Source of the DNA: Candidatus Atribacter alterifermentans
GTDB lineage: Bacteria > Atribacterota > Atribacteria > Atribacterales > Atribacteraceae
Direction of reading: 5' to 3'
Assembly (NCBI GenBank): GCA_012517635.1
Contig: JAAYUP010000186.1
Coordinates: 1-13,173 of the forward strand
Length of the DNA: 13,173 nt
Shown here: positions 6,658 to 13,173 of the stretch, piece after piece
Layout of the letters: each line of letters starts with the position of its first letter
Numbering within the stretch: the first letter of the stretch is position 1
The notes under the pieces: generated by a model
The model's input: the letters and a program-made list of their open reading frames with translations, nothing else
Database searches by the model: none
What the model was told of the DNA's origin: nothing
Made by a program: the position numbers and the translations under genes

Positions 6658-7697
6658 TGAACCGATTTCCCTCTTCTCTGCCCATTTATGACATCGCAAT
6701 CTTAGGTGCCGGTGTAGCGGGTTTATCTGCTGCTCAGATTTTGAGCCCCTTCTTAAAAGGAGTAGTTATCGAATCAGAAAAGCAAGTAGGGGGAATAGCT
6801 TGGCAATTGGGATGTAAAGCTACTGATAGGTGCTTGTATTGTGGCGTTTGTTATGGGATTCAATTACGACGAGACTTGGGTGATTTTTCATCTTTTCCCT
6901 TTGAGTTTATCCTTGGACAACAACTCGTTTCGATGTCTGAAAGAAATGAAAATTATCACCTTTCCTTCAAAAATGGACGATCGTTGATTGCTCATTCGAT
7001 ATTGATTGCAACTGGAATTCAACCCTTTGATGCCCGACAAGTTCCTCAATACGGATACGGTTCTTTTCCTCATGTCTATACTGGGATTGAGGTTGAAAGA
7101 AATTTAAACTCGGAAGGAATCAAAGCTTTTCATTCCTATCAAAAAATCGCTTTTATCCAGTGTGTCGGATCAAGAAATTTTAAAGAAAAAAGAGGATATT
7201 GTTCCCAAGTGTGTTGCCGATATGCTCTCCGGATTTCAGAGGATTTGGCTTTTCAATATCCCCATCTCCAGATTGATATGTACTACATGGACTTGCAACT
7301 TCTGGGTGGAAAGAAAGAATTGCTTGCAGAAATCTCAAAAAACCGGGTGAGGCTCATCCGCCATATGCCCTATCGAGTAGAGTCATCAAACGGAAAACCG
7401 ATTCTTGTGTTTGAAGATGACCAAAAGGTCACTCGAGTTGAATATGATGCCGTCATATTATCAATTGGCATGACCCCCAGCCCAGGAACCAAAAAGGTTG
7501 CTAATATCCTTCGGGTTAATATCGATGATGCCGGTTTTATCAAAGATTACGGGGATGGAACCACCAGCCAGGAAAATATTTTTGTATGTGGAACGGCATC
7601 GGGAGCAAAAGATATTGAAAAAGCCATTTCTGATGGAAAAAGAGTTGCACAGCAAATTTTATCGGTTCATAGGAAGTTGCAGCAGGTGACATCATAA
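6657..7697 (+). CDS. Short HdrA-like FAD / Fe-S oxidoreductase without ferredoxin domain
   Basis: 346-aa flavoprotein of the heterodisulfide reductase subunit A superfamily. It has the FAD dinucleotide motif GAGVAG (residues 17-22) and the family's end motif FVCGTASGAKDIEKAISDG (309-327). The HdrA-type cysteine block is present as CVGSR...YCSQVCC (Cys169, 182, 186, 187). Another block reads GCKATDRCLYCGVC (Cys53, 59, 62, 65), at the place where full HdrA has PTNDCxMC; the two extra cysteines are unusual. The N-terminal HdrA domain, the inserted ferredoxin domain and the C-terminal ferredoxin domain are all absent. ATG 6657 overlaps the fhs stop by one base. By position it should supply the flavin site of the MetV/MetF-linked complex; bifurcation is possible but not shown. 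Confidence 0.8.
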   Translation: MNRFPSSLPIYDIAILGAGVAGLSAAQILSPFLKGVVIESEKQVGGIAWQLGCKATDRCLYCGVCYGIQLRRDLGDFSSFPFEFILGQQLVSMSERNENYHLSFKNGRSLIAHSILIATGIQPFDARQVPQYGYGSFPHVYTGIEVERNLNSEGIKAFHSYQKIAFIQCVGSRNFKEKRGYCSQVCCRYALRISEDLAFQYPHLQIDMYYMDLQLLGGKKELLAEISKNRVRLIRHMPYRVESSNGKPILVFEDDQKVTRVEYDAVILSIGMTPSPGTKKVANILRVNIDDAGFIKDYGDGTTSQENIFVCGTASGAKDIEKAISDGKRVAQQILSVHRKLQQVTS

Positions 7698-7746
7698 AAA
7701 GGGTGTTAAAATATTTGAAAATTTGTCGTCTGATAACAAATCTGAC

Positions 7747-7753
7747 AAGGAGG
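7747..7753 (+). promoter_or_regulatory. Ribosome binding site deciding a TTG start
   Basis: AAGGAGG lies 8 bases before TTG 7762. The frame is also open from an earlier TTG at 7723, but that codon has no such site and lies upstream of this one. Confidence 0.75.
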
Positions 7754-7761
7754 ATAATAAC

Positions 7762-9213
7762 TTGAAGACGGTTCTTATCGTCTCTCTTGGCGATACCCGT
7801 TCTTGGATGAAACCTTGGATCGATCAAATTGATACCCATCTCCCAGTTCGAGTTCATTTACTGAATGTGGCTGAACTTGAAAAGAATCTTCCAATGGATT
7901 ACAATCGATTCATATTTATTGGGAAAAGTCTTCTTTTACATCATGAAAATATTGCTCAGATATGCGTTCGAGCAAAGATTAATCCTTTGTGGGTTTTCCC
8001 TTATCCAGAAGAACTTCTTCCTGAATCCTTAGAAAGTGAAAACTTGAATCTCTGGAATTCCTTCCTTCACCAAGTCATGCTCACTCCTATGTCTGAACAG
8101 CCGGTTGAAGCAATACATCTTCAACTTTCTACAAAGATCGCTCTCTTAGGAAATCCAGTTGAGGATAACATTCTCGAAGAATTTCAAAAAGTCGGTCTTG
8201 AAATTTTCCAACCCACCCCTCCCTTCACTATCAAGCGTCAGGGAATTCACTATTGTATTGAGTCACAACTGGGAGCAACAATAGTTGGAGGGGTAGTGGT
8301 TGTTCCCGAATTTCAATCGGTTTTTTCGCATCCAATTCCCATTGAAGTGAATGATACTCGTAAAGTCCTTTTTCTCGAAGATTTTCAAACGAAAGTTCCT
8401 ATGAGGAATTTTCGAAAGCAAACCGTAGTTTTTTTGGTTCCAGAAATGATGACACCTCCTGATACCTGGTTAACTCTTTATGACCTCTCTCGGCTCTTAG
8501 TTCAAAGAGACCAAGCACAAGTATTCATTCTCTGTCGGGAAGCCATTGTTGCAGGTGATGGCTTGGAAAAAAAATACCTTGAAAGCCGGAAAACTGGTGT
8601 CCTCATTGAAAAAATTGACTTTTCCCGTTTGGTCCTTCAACCCTCTTTAGACATGAGAGGAAGTTGGATCAACTTTGTTACCGAGCGGGATGAAATTGCC
8701 CAAAAAATCTTGAGTGACTGGCTGGTCAAGGTGCCCGGAAAAAAAGTCATCCCTTATGACCTCACCAAGATATTCCTTGGCGATCGACTCATACCATCTC
8801 TATCACCATCAAATAATATTAACCTTCCGCCCTACAGTTTGCCTCTCGATGGCTGGTATCAGCTTCCTGACAATACATTAACTATTGATACTTACTATGC
8901 TATCCAGGAAGTGGCTGATTATTTCCAACGAGGCGTAACTGTTGAGAAAAATCGAGCCATGGTTGATGAAGAAAAGTGTATTCTTTGTTTAACTTGTCTT
9001 CGAACCTGCCCCTGGAGTGCTATTGACATAGAAGGGTCGTCAAAAAGAAAAAAAGCCAGAATCAATTGGGAACAATGTCATCTTTGTGGTTTATGCGCTA
9101 CCTCTTGCCCAGCTGGTGCCATTACTCTATACGGTCTTGAAATGGAAAAAGAACAACCCAACCCAATGAGAGAAAAGTCAATAAGATTTGGTGAACAGAC
9201 CGGAAAGACTTAA
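7762..9213 (+). CDS. Degenerate HdrA-like protein with C-terminal 2x[4Fe-4S] ferredoxin domain
   Basis: 483-aa protein read from TTG 7762, set by AAGGAGG 8 bases upstream. The C-terminus (residues about 400-455) is a clear two-cluster ferredoxin domain, CxxCxxCxxxCP twice (Cys406/409/412/416 and 439/442/445/449), preceded by VDEEK as in HdrA. The first 390 residues are not recognisable by simple motif, but by eye they follow the full HdrA plan: an N-terminal domain ending with AKINPLWVFPYPEEL (HdrA: AGLNPYLxEMANIREQ), then LSTKIALLGNPVEDNILEEFQKVGLEIF where HdrA has its GxGxxG strand-helix, then TVVFLVPEMM where HdrA has the CVGSR block. The FAD glycines and all core cysteines are missing. 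It probably acts as an electron-wiring scaffold for the neighbouring short HdrA. The ferredoxin domain is certain; the degenerate-HdrA reading is inference. Confidence 0.72.
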   Translation: MKTVLIVSLGDTRSWMKPWIDQIDTHLPVRVHLLNVAELEKNLPMDYNRFIFIGKSLLLHHENIAQICVRAKINPLWVFPYPEELLPESLESENLNLWNSFLHQVMLTPMSEQPVEAIHLQLSTKIALLGNPVEDNILEEFQKVGLEIFQPTPPFTIKRQGIHYCIESQLGATIVGGVVVVPEFQSVFSHPIPIEVNDTRKVLFLEDFQTKVPMRNFRKQTVVFLVPEMMTPPDTWLTLYDLSRLLVQRDQAQVFILCREAIVAGDGLEKKYLESRKTGVLIEKIDFSRLVLQPSLDMRGSWINFVTERDEIAQKILSDWLVKVPGKKVIPYDLTKIFLGDRLIPSLSPSNNINLPPYSLPLDGWYQLPDNTLTIDTYYAIQEVADYFQRGVTVEKNRAMVDEEKCILCLTCLRTCPWSAIDIEGSSKRKKARINWEQCHLCGLCATSCPAGAITLYGLEMEKEQPNPMREKSIRFGEQTGKT

Positions 9214-9272
9214 AATTGGTTCGTAGTCACTCGTTACTATTTTAAATATTTCTGATTTTGGAGTGATGGAGA

Positions 9273-9656
9273 TTGAAAATATTGGTAATCGCTTGTGATA
9301 AAAGTGGCTATCCGGCGATGATAAAATATACCACCGAAAATTCAAATTACCATGAGTTTATCAAAATTAAGAAAGTACCCTGTCTTGGAAGTGTAAAAGA
9401 AATTGATATTCTTGAAGCCTTAGAAGAGGAGTACGATCTGGTTCTCTTGGTTGGCTGTCCAATTGACAGCTGTTTTCATCAAAATGGAAGTCGCTTTGCT
9501 CAAAGGCGAGTTGATAGAATCAATAATCTATTAGAAGAATCTGGTGTTCGCAAAAGAGTTTTTATTAGTTTTGTCACGGCGGAAAAAATATCTGAAATAA
9601 GAAGAACGTTGGATTTGATATCGAGCACTCAAGCCCAAGAGGAGCTTAAACCATGA
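9273..9656 (+). CDS. MvhD/FlpD-like hydrogenase iron-sulfur subunit
   Basis: 127-aa protein of the MvhD/FlpD family, which carries a [2Fe-2S] cluster and passes electrons between HdrA and a partner dehydrogenase or reductase. The family outline is clear: MKILVIACDKSGY at the start, KKVPCLGSVKEIDILEAL (family: MCSGRVxxxxILEAF), LLVGCPIDSCFHQNGSRFAQRRV (family: GCHxGDCHYxxGNxxAxRRV), then an LLEESGV helix. Family members normally have CxxC in the first motif; here it is C-x-x-S (Cys8, Ser11), leaving Cys8, 37, 62 and 67 as the only cysteines. The start is TTG 9273, because the overlapping ATG 9265 frame stops quickly; GGAGTGA is upstream. Its stop overlaps the metV start (ATGA), which points to a shared complex. 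Confidence 0.82.
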   Translation: MKILVIACDKSGYPAMIKYTTENSNYHEFIKIKKVPCLGSVKEIDILEALEEEYDLVLLVGCPIDSCFHQNGSRFAQRRVDRINNLLEESGVRKRVFISFVTAEKISEIRRTLDLISSTQAQEELKP

Positions 9657-10303
9657 TCATTGGAGAAAGAAAACCAATACCAGAAATCCTTGCTATGCTT
9701 GGCGATTCAAAAAAAATCTTGGTTTTAGGATGCGGAACCTGTGTAACTGTCTGTCTCACTGGTGGTGATAAAGAAGCGAAAGAATTAGCCTCTTTACTGA
9801 GAATCAAAGGATATGAAGCTGATAGTTATACAGTCGAACGGCAATGCGAATTGGAGTTTATCAATCCTTTACGAGAACGCATTCATTCGGTGGATGCCGT
9901 CATTTCTCTGGCCTGCGGCATTGGAGTTCAAGCTTTATATGAACTCGATTCTGGAAAAAGCATCTATCCTGGGTTAAATACGACCTTCATGGGTATGCCA
10001 GTAAAACAAGGGTATTGGGAAGAACGTTGTTGGGGATGTGGGAATTGCATCATTCATCTTTTTGGTGGAACATGCCCGATAACCCGCTGCGCTAAAAGTC
10101 TTTTAAACGGCCCATGCGGTGGTTCAAAAGATGGAAAATGTGAAGTGAAACCTGAACGAGATTGTGCTTGGCAATTGATTTATGATCGCCTAAAGAAGCT
10201 CAATCGTTTGGATTGGTTGCTGACGATTCAGCCTCCGAAAGACTGGTCTACATCACGCTATGGTGGGCATCGGAAAATGATTCGGGAGGACATGCTGCTA
10301 TGA
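9653..10303 (+). CDS. metV: MetV, methylenetetrahydrofolate reductase partner subunit (Zn/Fe-S, MTHFR C-terminal family)
   Basis: 216-aa MetV protein, the partner subunit of MetF in many acetogens and other anaerobes, belonging to the methylene-THF reductase C-terminal family. It contains GCGTCVTVCLTGG (Cys27, 30, 34) with later Cys65 and Cys88, and the family block CWGCGNCIIHLFGGTCPITRC ... NGPCGG (Cys126, 129, 132, 141, 146, 155) with further Cys163 and Cys171. These cysteines bind metal or Fe-S clusters and connect the MetF flavin to an electron donor. Start ATG 9653 overlaps the previous stop (ATGA) and has GAGGAG 8 bases upstream. The gene end overlaps metF in the same way. The length fits the family and no key block looks absent. 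Confidence 0.92.
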   Translation: MIIGERKPIPEILAMLGDSKKILVLGCGTCVTVCLTGGDKEAKELASLLRIKGYEADSYTVERQCELEFINPLRERIHSVDAVISLACGIGVQALYELDSGKSIYPGLNTTFMGMPVKQGYWEERCWGCGNCIIHLFGGTCPITRCAKSLLNGPCGGSKDGKCEVKPERDCAWQLIYDRLKKLNRLDWLLTIQPPKDWSTSRYGGHRKMIREDMLL

Positions 10304-11223
10304 GCTGGCTCAAACAGGTATTACAAAGTGGTTATTTTGCTGTTACTGCCGAAGTGGGACCTCCCAAAGGATCCGATCTTCAGGTAATACGAAAAAAATG
10401 CGATCTGCTTAAAGGTTTTGTTGATGCAGTCAATATCACCGATAATCAGACGGCTATCGTTCGTATGTCAAGTTTTGCTAGTTGTTTGATTGCCAAGGAA
10501 CAGGGAATCGAGCCGGTTATGCAAATGGTCACCCGAGACCGAAATCGCATTGCACTGCAAAGCGATTTCCTCGGGGCTTGTGCTTTAGGGATTCCCAATC
10601 TTCTCTGCCTCACTGGAGACCATCAGAGTATGGGAAACCATCCCCAATCAAAAAATGTCTACGATATTGATTCAATCCAACTCCTGCAAATGCTGAAAAA
10701 CATGCGTGATCAAAAAGTATTTCAAAATGGTGAAGAAGTAAAAGGGGAAATTCAGGTTTTTTTAGGCGCTGGTGAAAGCCCTTTTGCCGATCCTCTCGAA
10801 TTTCGTGCTCTTCGTTTGGCGAAGAAAATTGCTGCCGGAGCCGAATTTATCCAAACTCAGGCAATTTTTGATATAGATATTTTCACCCGGTGGATGGAAG
10901 AAGTACGCAACTTAGGACTTCATAAAAAGTCATTTATTTTAGCCGGTGTTATACCGGTCAAATCAGCAAAAGCGTTACGATACATGAAAAATGAGGTGCC
11001 AGGTGTTGTCATTCCTAACAGCTTAATAGAGAGAATGGAAACAGCTGCCGATCAAAAAGCTGAAGGTGTTGAAGTTTGTATCGAAACCATCCAAAAAGTG
11101 TCGAAAATCGAAGGAGTATCTGGCGTTCACATTATGGCCATTGCTTGGGAAAGTATAGTTCCGGAAATCGTACAACGGTCTGGTCTATTACCCCGACCGG
11201 TAAAAGGAGAGATCACTTCATGA
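10300..11223 (+). CDS. metF: 5,10-methylenetetrahydrofolate reductase
   Basis: Flavin TIM-barrel enzyme (307 aa) interconverting 5,10-methylene-THF and 5-methyl-THF. The start is ATG 10300, sharing ATGA with the metV stop; GGGAGGA at 10284-10290 supports it, and the in-frame GTG at 10213 lies deep in metV. Conserved residues visible are FAVTAEVGPPKG with the catalytic Glu at residue 18 and LCLTGDHQ with the family Asp at residue 107, both expected by comparison with E. coli MetF (Glu28, Asp120). IQTQAIFD and the C-terminal GVHIMAI segment are also typical. The short form without its own NAD(P)H domain fits a MetF that takes electrons through MetV and HdrA-type proteins. Confidence 0.95.
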   Translation: MSWLKQVLQSGYFAVTAEVGPPKGSDLQVIRKKCDLLKGFVDAVNITDNQTAIVRMSSFASCLIAKEQGIEPVMQMVTRDRNRIALQSDFLGACALGIPNLLCLTGDHQSMGNHPQSKNVYDIDSIQLLQMLKNMRDQKVFQNGEEVKGEIQVFLGAGESPFADPLEFRALRLAKKIAAGAEFIQTQAIFDIDIFTRWMEEVRNLGLHKKSFILAGVIPVKSAKALRYMKNEVPGVVIPNSLIERMETAADQKAEGVEVCIETIQKVSKIEGVSGVHIMAIAWESIVPEIVQRSGLLPRPVKGEITS

Positions 11224-11723
11224 TGAAGGTTGAAAAAAAATTTGATCCTCAATTCAAATATCAAGTTGCGTCGCGACCCGGTGGAGAGGGGTTGATGGCA
11301 TGTTTTGCCTGTGGAGTGTGTACCGCCGGATGTCCGGTAAGTGAAGTGGAGAGCGGTTTTAATCCCCGTCGAATTATTCATCAAATTTTAGTTGGAGATC
11401 GTGAGGGAGTTTTAGCCTCAAAGGCAATCTGGATGTGTATCGGTTGTTATACCTGCACCGCTCACTGTCCGCAAGATGTTGAATTCACCAATCTTCTGAA
11501 AGTTCTCCGGCAAATAGCCGTAGAAGAAAAATATGTTGACTCTCACTGGTTAAAAATGATTGAAGAGATTGATCGTCGTACCCAACAGCTCCGTCGTGAT
11601 TTGATCTCTTACATCTGGGAAGAAGAAAACATTCACTCGGTTGATGACTTTGAAAATTTTTACAAAAATGAAACCAATAAATTGGCCTGGGTAAAGGAGA
11701 AAAATAATCATGACCATGAATAA
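11220..11723 (+). CDS. HdrC-like two-cluster ferredoxin protein
   Basis: 167-aa protein of the heterodisulfide reductase subunit C type, cytoplasmic, with two [4Fe-4S] motifs: CFACGVCTAGCP (Cys28/31/34/38) and CIGCYTCTAHCP (Cys73/76/79/83), spaced as in HdrC, followed by a long helical tail. Start ATG 11220 overlaps the metF stop (ATGA), with AAAAGGAGA 9 bases upstream; the second ATG at 11223 is also possible. In methanogens and in the Moorella MetFV cluster HdrC is paired with HdrB, but no HdrB-type protein (CCG domain) lies within this window. The clusters could instead hand electrons to MetV or another neighbour. The tail overlaps the next gene by 14 bases. Confidence 0.9.
   Translation: MMKVEKKFDPQFKYQVASRPGGEGLMACFACGVCTAGCPVSEVESGFNPRRIIHQILVGDREGVLASKAIWMCIGCYTCTAHCPQDVEFTNLLKVLRQIAVEEKYVDSHWLKMIEEIDRRTQQLRRDLISYIWEEENIHSVDDFENFYKNETNKLAWVKEKNNHDHE
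11693..11700 (+). promoter_or_regulatory. Ribosome binding site for the HdrA-GltD fusion, inside hdrC-like gene
   Basis: AAAGGAGA lies 9 bases before ATG 11710 and 15 before ATG 11716. It favours 11710, a start 14 bases inside the HdrC-like gene. Confidence 0.65.
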
Positions 11724-13173
11724 AATCGGCCGAGTCATGGTGGTAGGAGGAGGGATAGCCGGCATCCAATCGTCTCTTGATTTGGCGAACTCAGGTTTTC
11801 ATGTTTATTTAGTTGAATCGTCGCCTACCATTGGAGGTCTCATGGCTCGACTTGATAAAACCTTCCCAACCAATGACTGTGCAATGTGTATTCTGTCTCC
11901 TAAATTAGTGGAATGCGGTCGCCATCTCAACATTGACATTTTATCTTATTCCGAAATCGAAAAGATTGAAGGACAACCAGGACAGTTTACTGTAACCGTT
12001 CGAAAAAAAGCCAGGTTCATCGATGTATCCAAGTGTACCGGGTGTAGTGATTGTGTAAGGGTTTGTCCGGTCGATCGACCGAATGAATTTGAAAATTTTC
12101 TCAACACCCGAAAGGCCACCTTCCGACCATTTCCACAAGCCTTTCCCAATACTTTTACCATTGAAAAAAAGGGAACAGCAAATTGTCAAGCCGCCTGCCC
12201 TTTAGAGCAGAAGGCTCAGGGATATATCGCCCTAGTAAAAAATCAACGATATGAAGATGCCATTCGTACCGTACGGCTGGATAATCCCTTTCCGGCAATT
12301 TGCGGCAGAGCTTGCCATCATCCCTGCATGGAAAAATGTCAGCGTGGTGTATTGGATGAGCCCTTAGGAATACCGTCGATTAAAAGATTTCTATCTGATT
12401 ACGAAAACACTCATCAAATCAATGTTTTACCGGAACGAGAAAATCCAAAACCCCAAAAAATTGCCATTGTTGGCGCTGGTCCGAGCGGATTAAGCTGCGC
12501 TTATTTTCTAGCATTGAAAGGATATTCCGTCGAAATTTTTGAAGCCAAGGATCAACCGGGTGGAATGATGGTTTATGGAATACCAGCTTATCGACTCCCT
12601 CGTGAAGTCGTCTCTCGAGACATTGAAACCATTCTATCCCTGGGGGTTTCAATTCATTATAGAAAAAAGTGGGGGAGAGATTTTACCCTTAATCACTTAT
12701 TTGAGCAAAACTTTCAAGCAATCTATTTGGCCTGTGGGGCTTGGAAGGGGATGAAAGTTGGAGTCGATGGAGAAAATCATCCCCAAATTATGGATGGACT
12801 TTTTTATTTAGATAAAGCGAATAGCGGTGAAGAACTTCCTGAAGCTCAGGATGTGGTTGTCGTCGGAGGAGGAAATGTTGCCATTGACTGTGCCAGAACT
12901 GCTCTTCGACGTGGTGCCAAAAAAGTGTCAATCTACTATCGTCGTTCCCGAGAAGAAATGCCAGCTCGGGACGAAGAAATTGAAGATGCCCAAGATGAAG
13001 GAATTGAATTTGTCTATTGTGCCAGCCCTCGTGCTTTTACCGAACGAGATAGTTCTTTATATATGGAAACCTTTGTCATGAGACTCTGCGCGCCAGATGA
13101 ATCAGGGAGACGAAAACCGGAGGTCATTCCAGGATCAGGATTCGAAGTCGCTGCCGATCTCTTTATTTTAGCT
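11710..13173 (+). CDS. HdrA / GltD-like (NAD(P)H-oxidising) fusion flavoprotein, 3' partial
   Basis: The frame from ATG 11710 is open to the window edge (488 codons visible, no stop), so the 3' end is missing. Domains in order: HdrA FAD core with GGGIAG (residues 13-18) and the PTNDCAMC block (Cys57, Cys60); a ferredoxin insert CTGCSDCVRVCP (Cys109/112/115/119) with the HdrA phrase RPFPQAFPNTFTI; then a GltD/dihydropyrimidine-dehydrogenase-type N-terminal Fe-S domain (CQAAC 159-163; CGRACHHPCMEKC 198-210); a second FAD motif GAGPSG (255-260); and an NAD(P)H motif GGGNVA (386-391) followed by YYRRSREEMPAR. It lacks the N-terminal domain of methanogen HdrA. It probably oxidises NAD(P)H or reduces NAD(P)+ and passes electrons to or from HdrC/MetV. 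The remaining HdrA half may lie downstream. Confidence 0.88.
   Translation, partial: MTMNKIGRVMVVGGGIAGIQSSLDLANSGFHVYLVESSPTIGGLMARLDKTFPTNDCAMCILSPKLVECGRHLNIDILSYSEIEKIEGQPGQFTVTVRKKARFIDVSKCTGCSDCVRVCPVDRPNEFENFLNTRKATFRPFPQAFPNTFTIEKKGTANCQAACPLEQKAQGYIALVKNQRYEDAIRTVRLDNPFPAICGRACHHPCMEKCQRGVLDEPLGIPSIKRFLSDYENTHQINVLPERENPKPQKIAIVGAGPSGLSCAYFLALKGYSVEIFEAKDQPGGMMVYGIPAYRLPREVVSRDIETILSLGVSIHYRKKWGRDFTLNHLFEQNFQAIYLACGAWKGMKVGVDGENHPQIMDGLFYLDKANSGEELPEAQDVVVVGGGNVAIDCARTALRRGAKKVSIYYRRSREEMPARDEEIEDAQDEGIEFVYCASPRAFTERDSSLYMETFVMRLCAPDESGRRKPEVIPGSGFEVAADLFILA

Noticed and set aside
10213..10299. N-terminal extension of metF from a GTG inside metV
   Set aside because: The added residues do not resemble MetF, and ATG 10300 has a good ribosome site and the usual ATGA junction.
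11076..11219. N-terminal extension of the HdrC-like protein inside metF
   Set aside because: The 48 extra residues are the out-of-frame shadow of metF; ATG 11220 has a ribosome site and family-like length.
11941..12189. Minus-strand open frames opposite the start of the HdrA-GltD fusion (also 12419-12652)
   Set aside because: They are antisense to a conserved HdrA/GltD frame that stays open for 488 codons and look like chance frames.
12827..13081. Plus-strand open frame within the HdrA-GltD fusion
   Set aside because: It overlaps in another frame the strongly conserved NAD(P)H-binding segment GGGNVA...YYRRSREEMPAR.

Overview
The window looks like part of the chromosome of a low-GC, strictly anaerobic bacterium with folate-based C1 metabolism. 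AT-rich intergenic regions, strong Shine-Dalgarno sites and the mix of HdrA-like, MetV/MetF, corrinoid and formate genes fit an Atribacterota-like or deep Clostridia-like acetogen or fermenter. This placement is inference; there is no rRNA gene in the window to fix it. I see no tRNA, CRISPR array, insertion sequence or phage gene.

Layout. (1) Positions 2-3157 (+): a leuC-type large subunit (5' end outside the window), its small subunit, glyA (serine hydroxymethyltransferase) and a small NifU C-terminal-domain protein, closed by a hairpin terminator at about 3175-3220. (2) Positions 3287-4063 (-): a formate/nitrite-family transporter, convergent with region 1 and divergent from region 3. (3) Positions 4214-4855 (+): a stand-alone methyltransferase corrinoid protein with its own strong terminator. 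(4) Positions 4963-13173 (+): a long, tightly coupled gene string: fhs (formate-THF ligase), a short HdrA-like flavoprotein, a degenerate HdrA-like protein with a C-terminal two-cluster ferredoxin domain, an MvhD/FlpD-like protein, metV, metF, an HdrC-like protein, and an HdrA-GltD fusion that runs off the right edge. The last gene has no stop codon inside the window.

How the genes fit together. Fhs, GlyA and MetF all act on tetrahydrofolate C1 units. The MetV-MetF pair next to HdrA, HdrC and MvhD-like genes recalls the methylene-THF reductase / heterodisulfide-reductase-like complex known from Moorella-type acetogens. The gene content here is different: two separate HdrA-like proteins plus a third fused to an NAD(P)H-oxidising GltD-like module, an MvhD-like protein missing part of its usual cysteine set, and no HdrB inside the window. 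I infer a modified, possibly electron-bifurcating or -confurcating, methylene-THF reductase complex linking NAD(P)H, ferredoxin and methyl-THF. With the corrinoid protein and the formate channel, the locus could run as methyl-group oxidation to formate (ATP made at Fhs) or in the reductive direction.

The point most worth a second look is the protein at 7762-9213. It can be read by eye as a full-length HdrA relative that has lost its FAD glycine motif and its core cysteines and kept only the ferredoxin tail, and it is encoded beside a short HdrA that has the flavin core but no ferredoxin domain.
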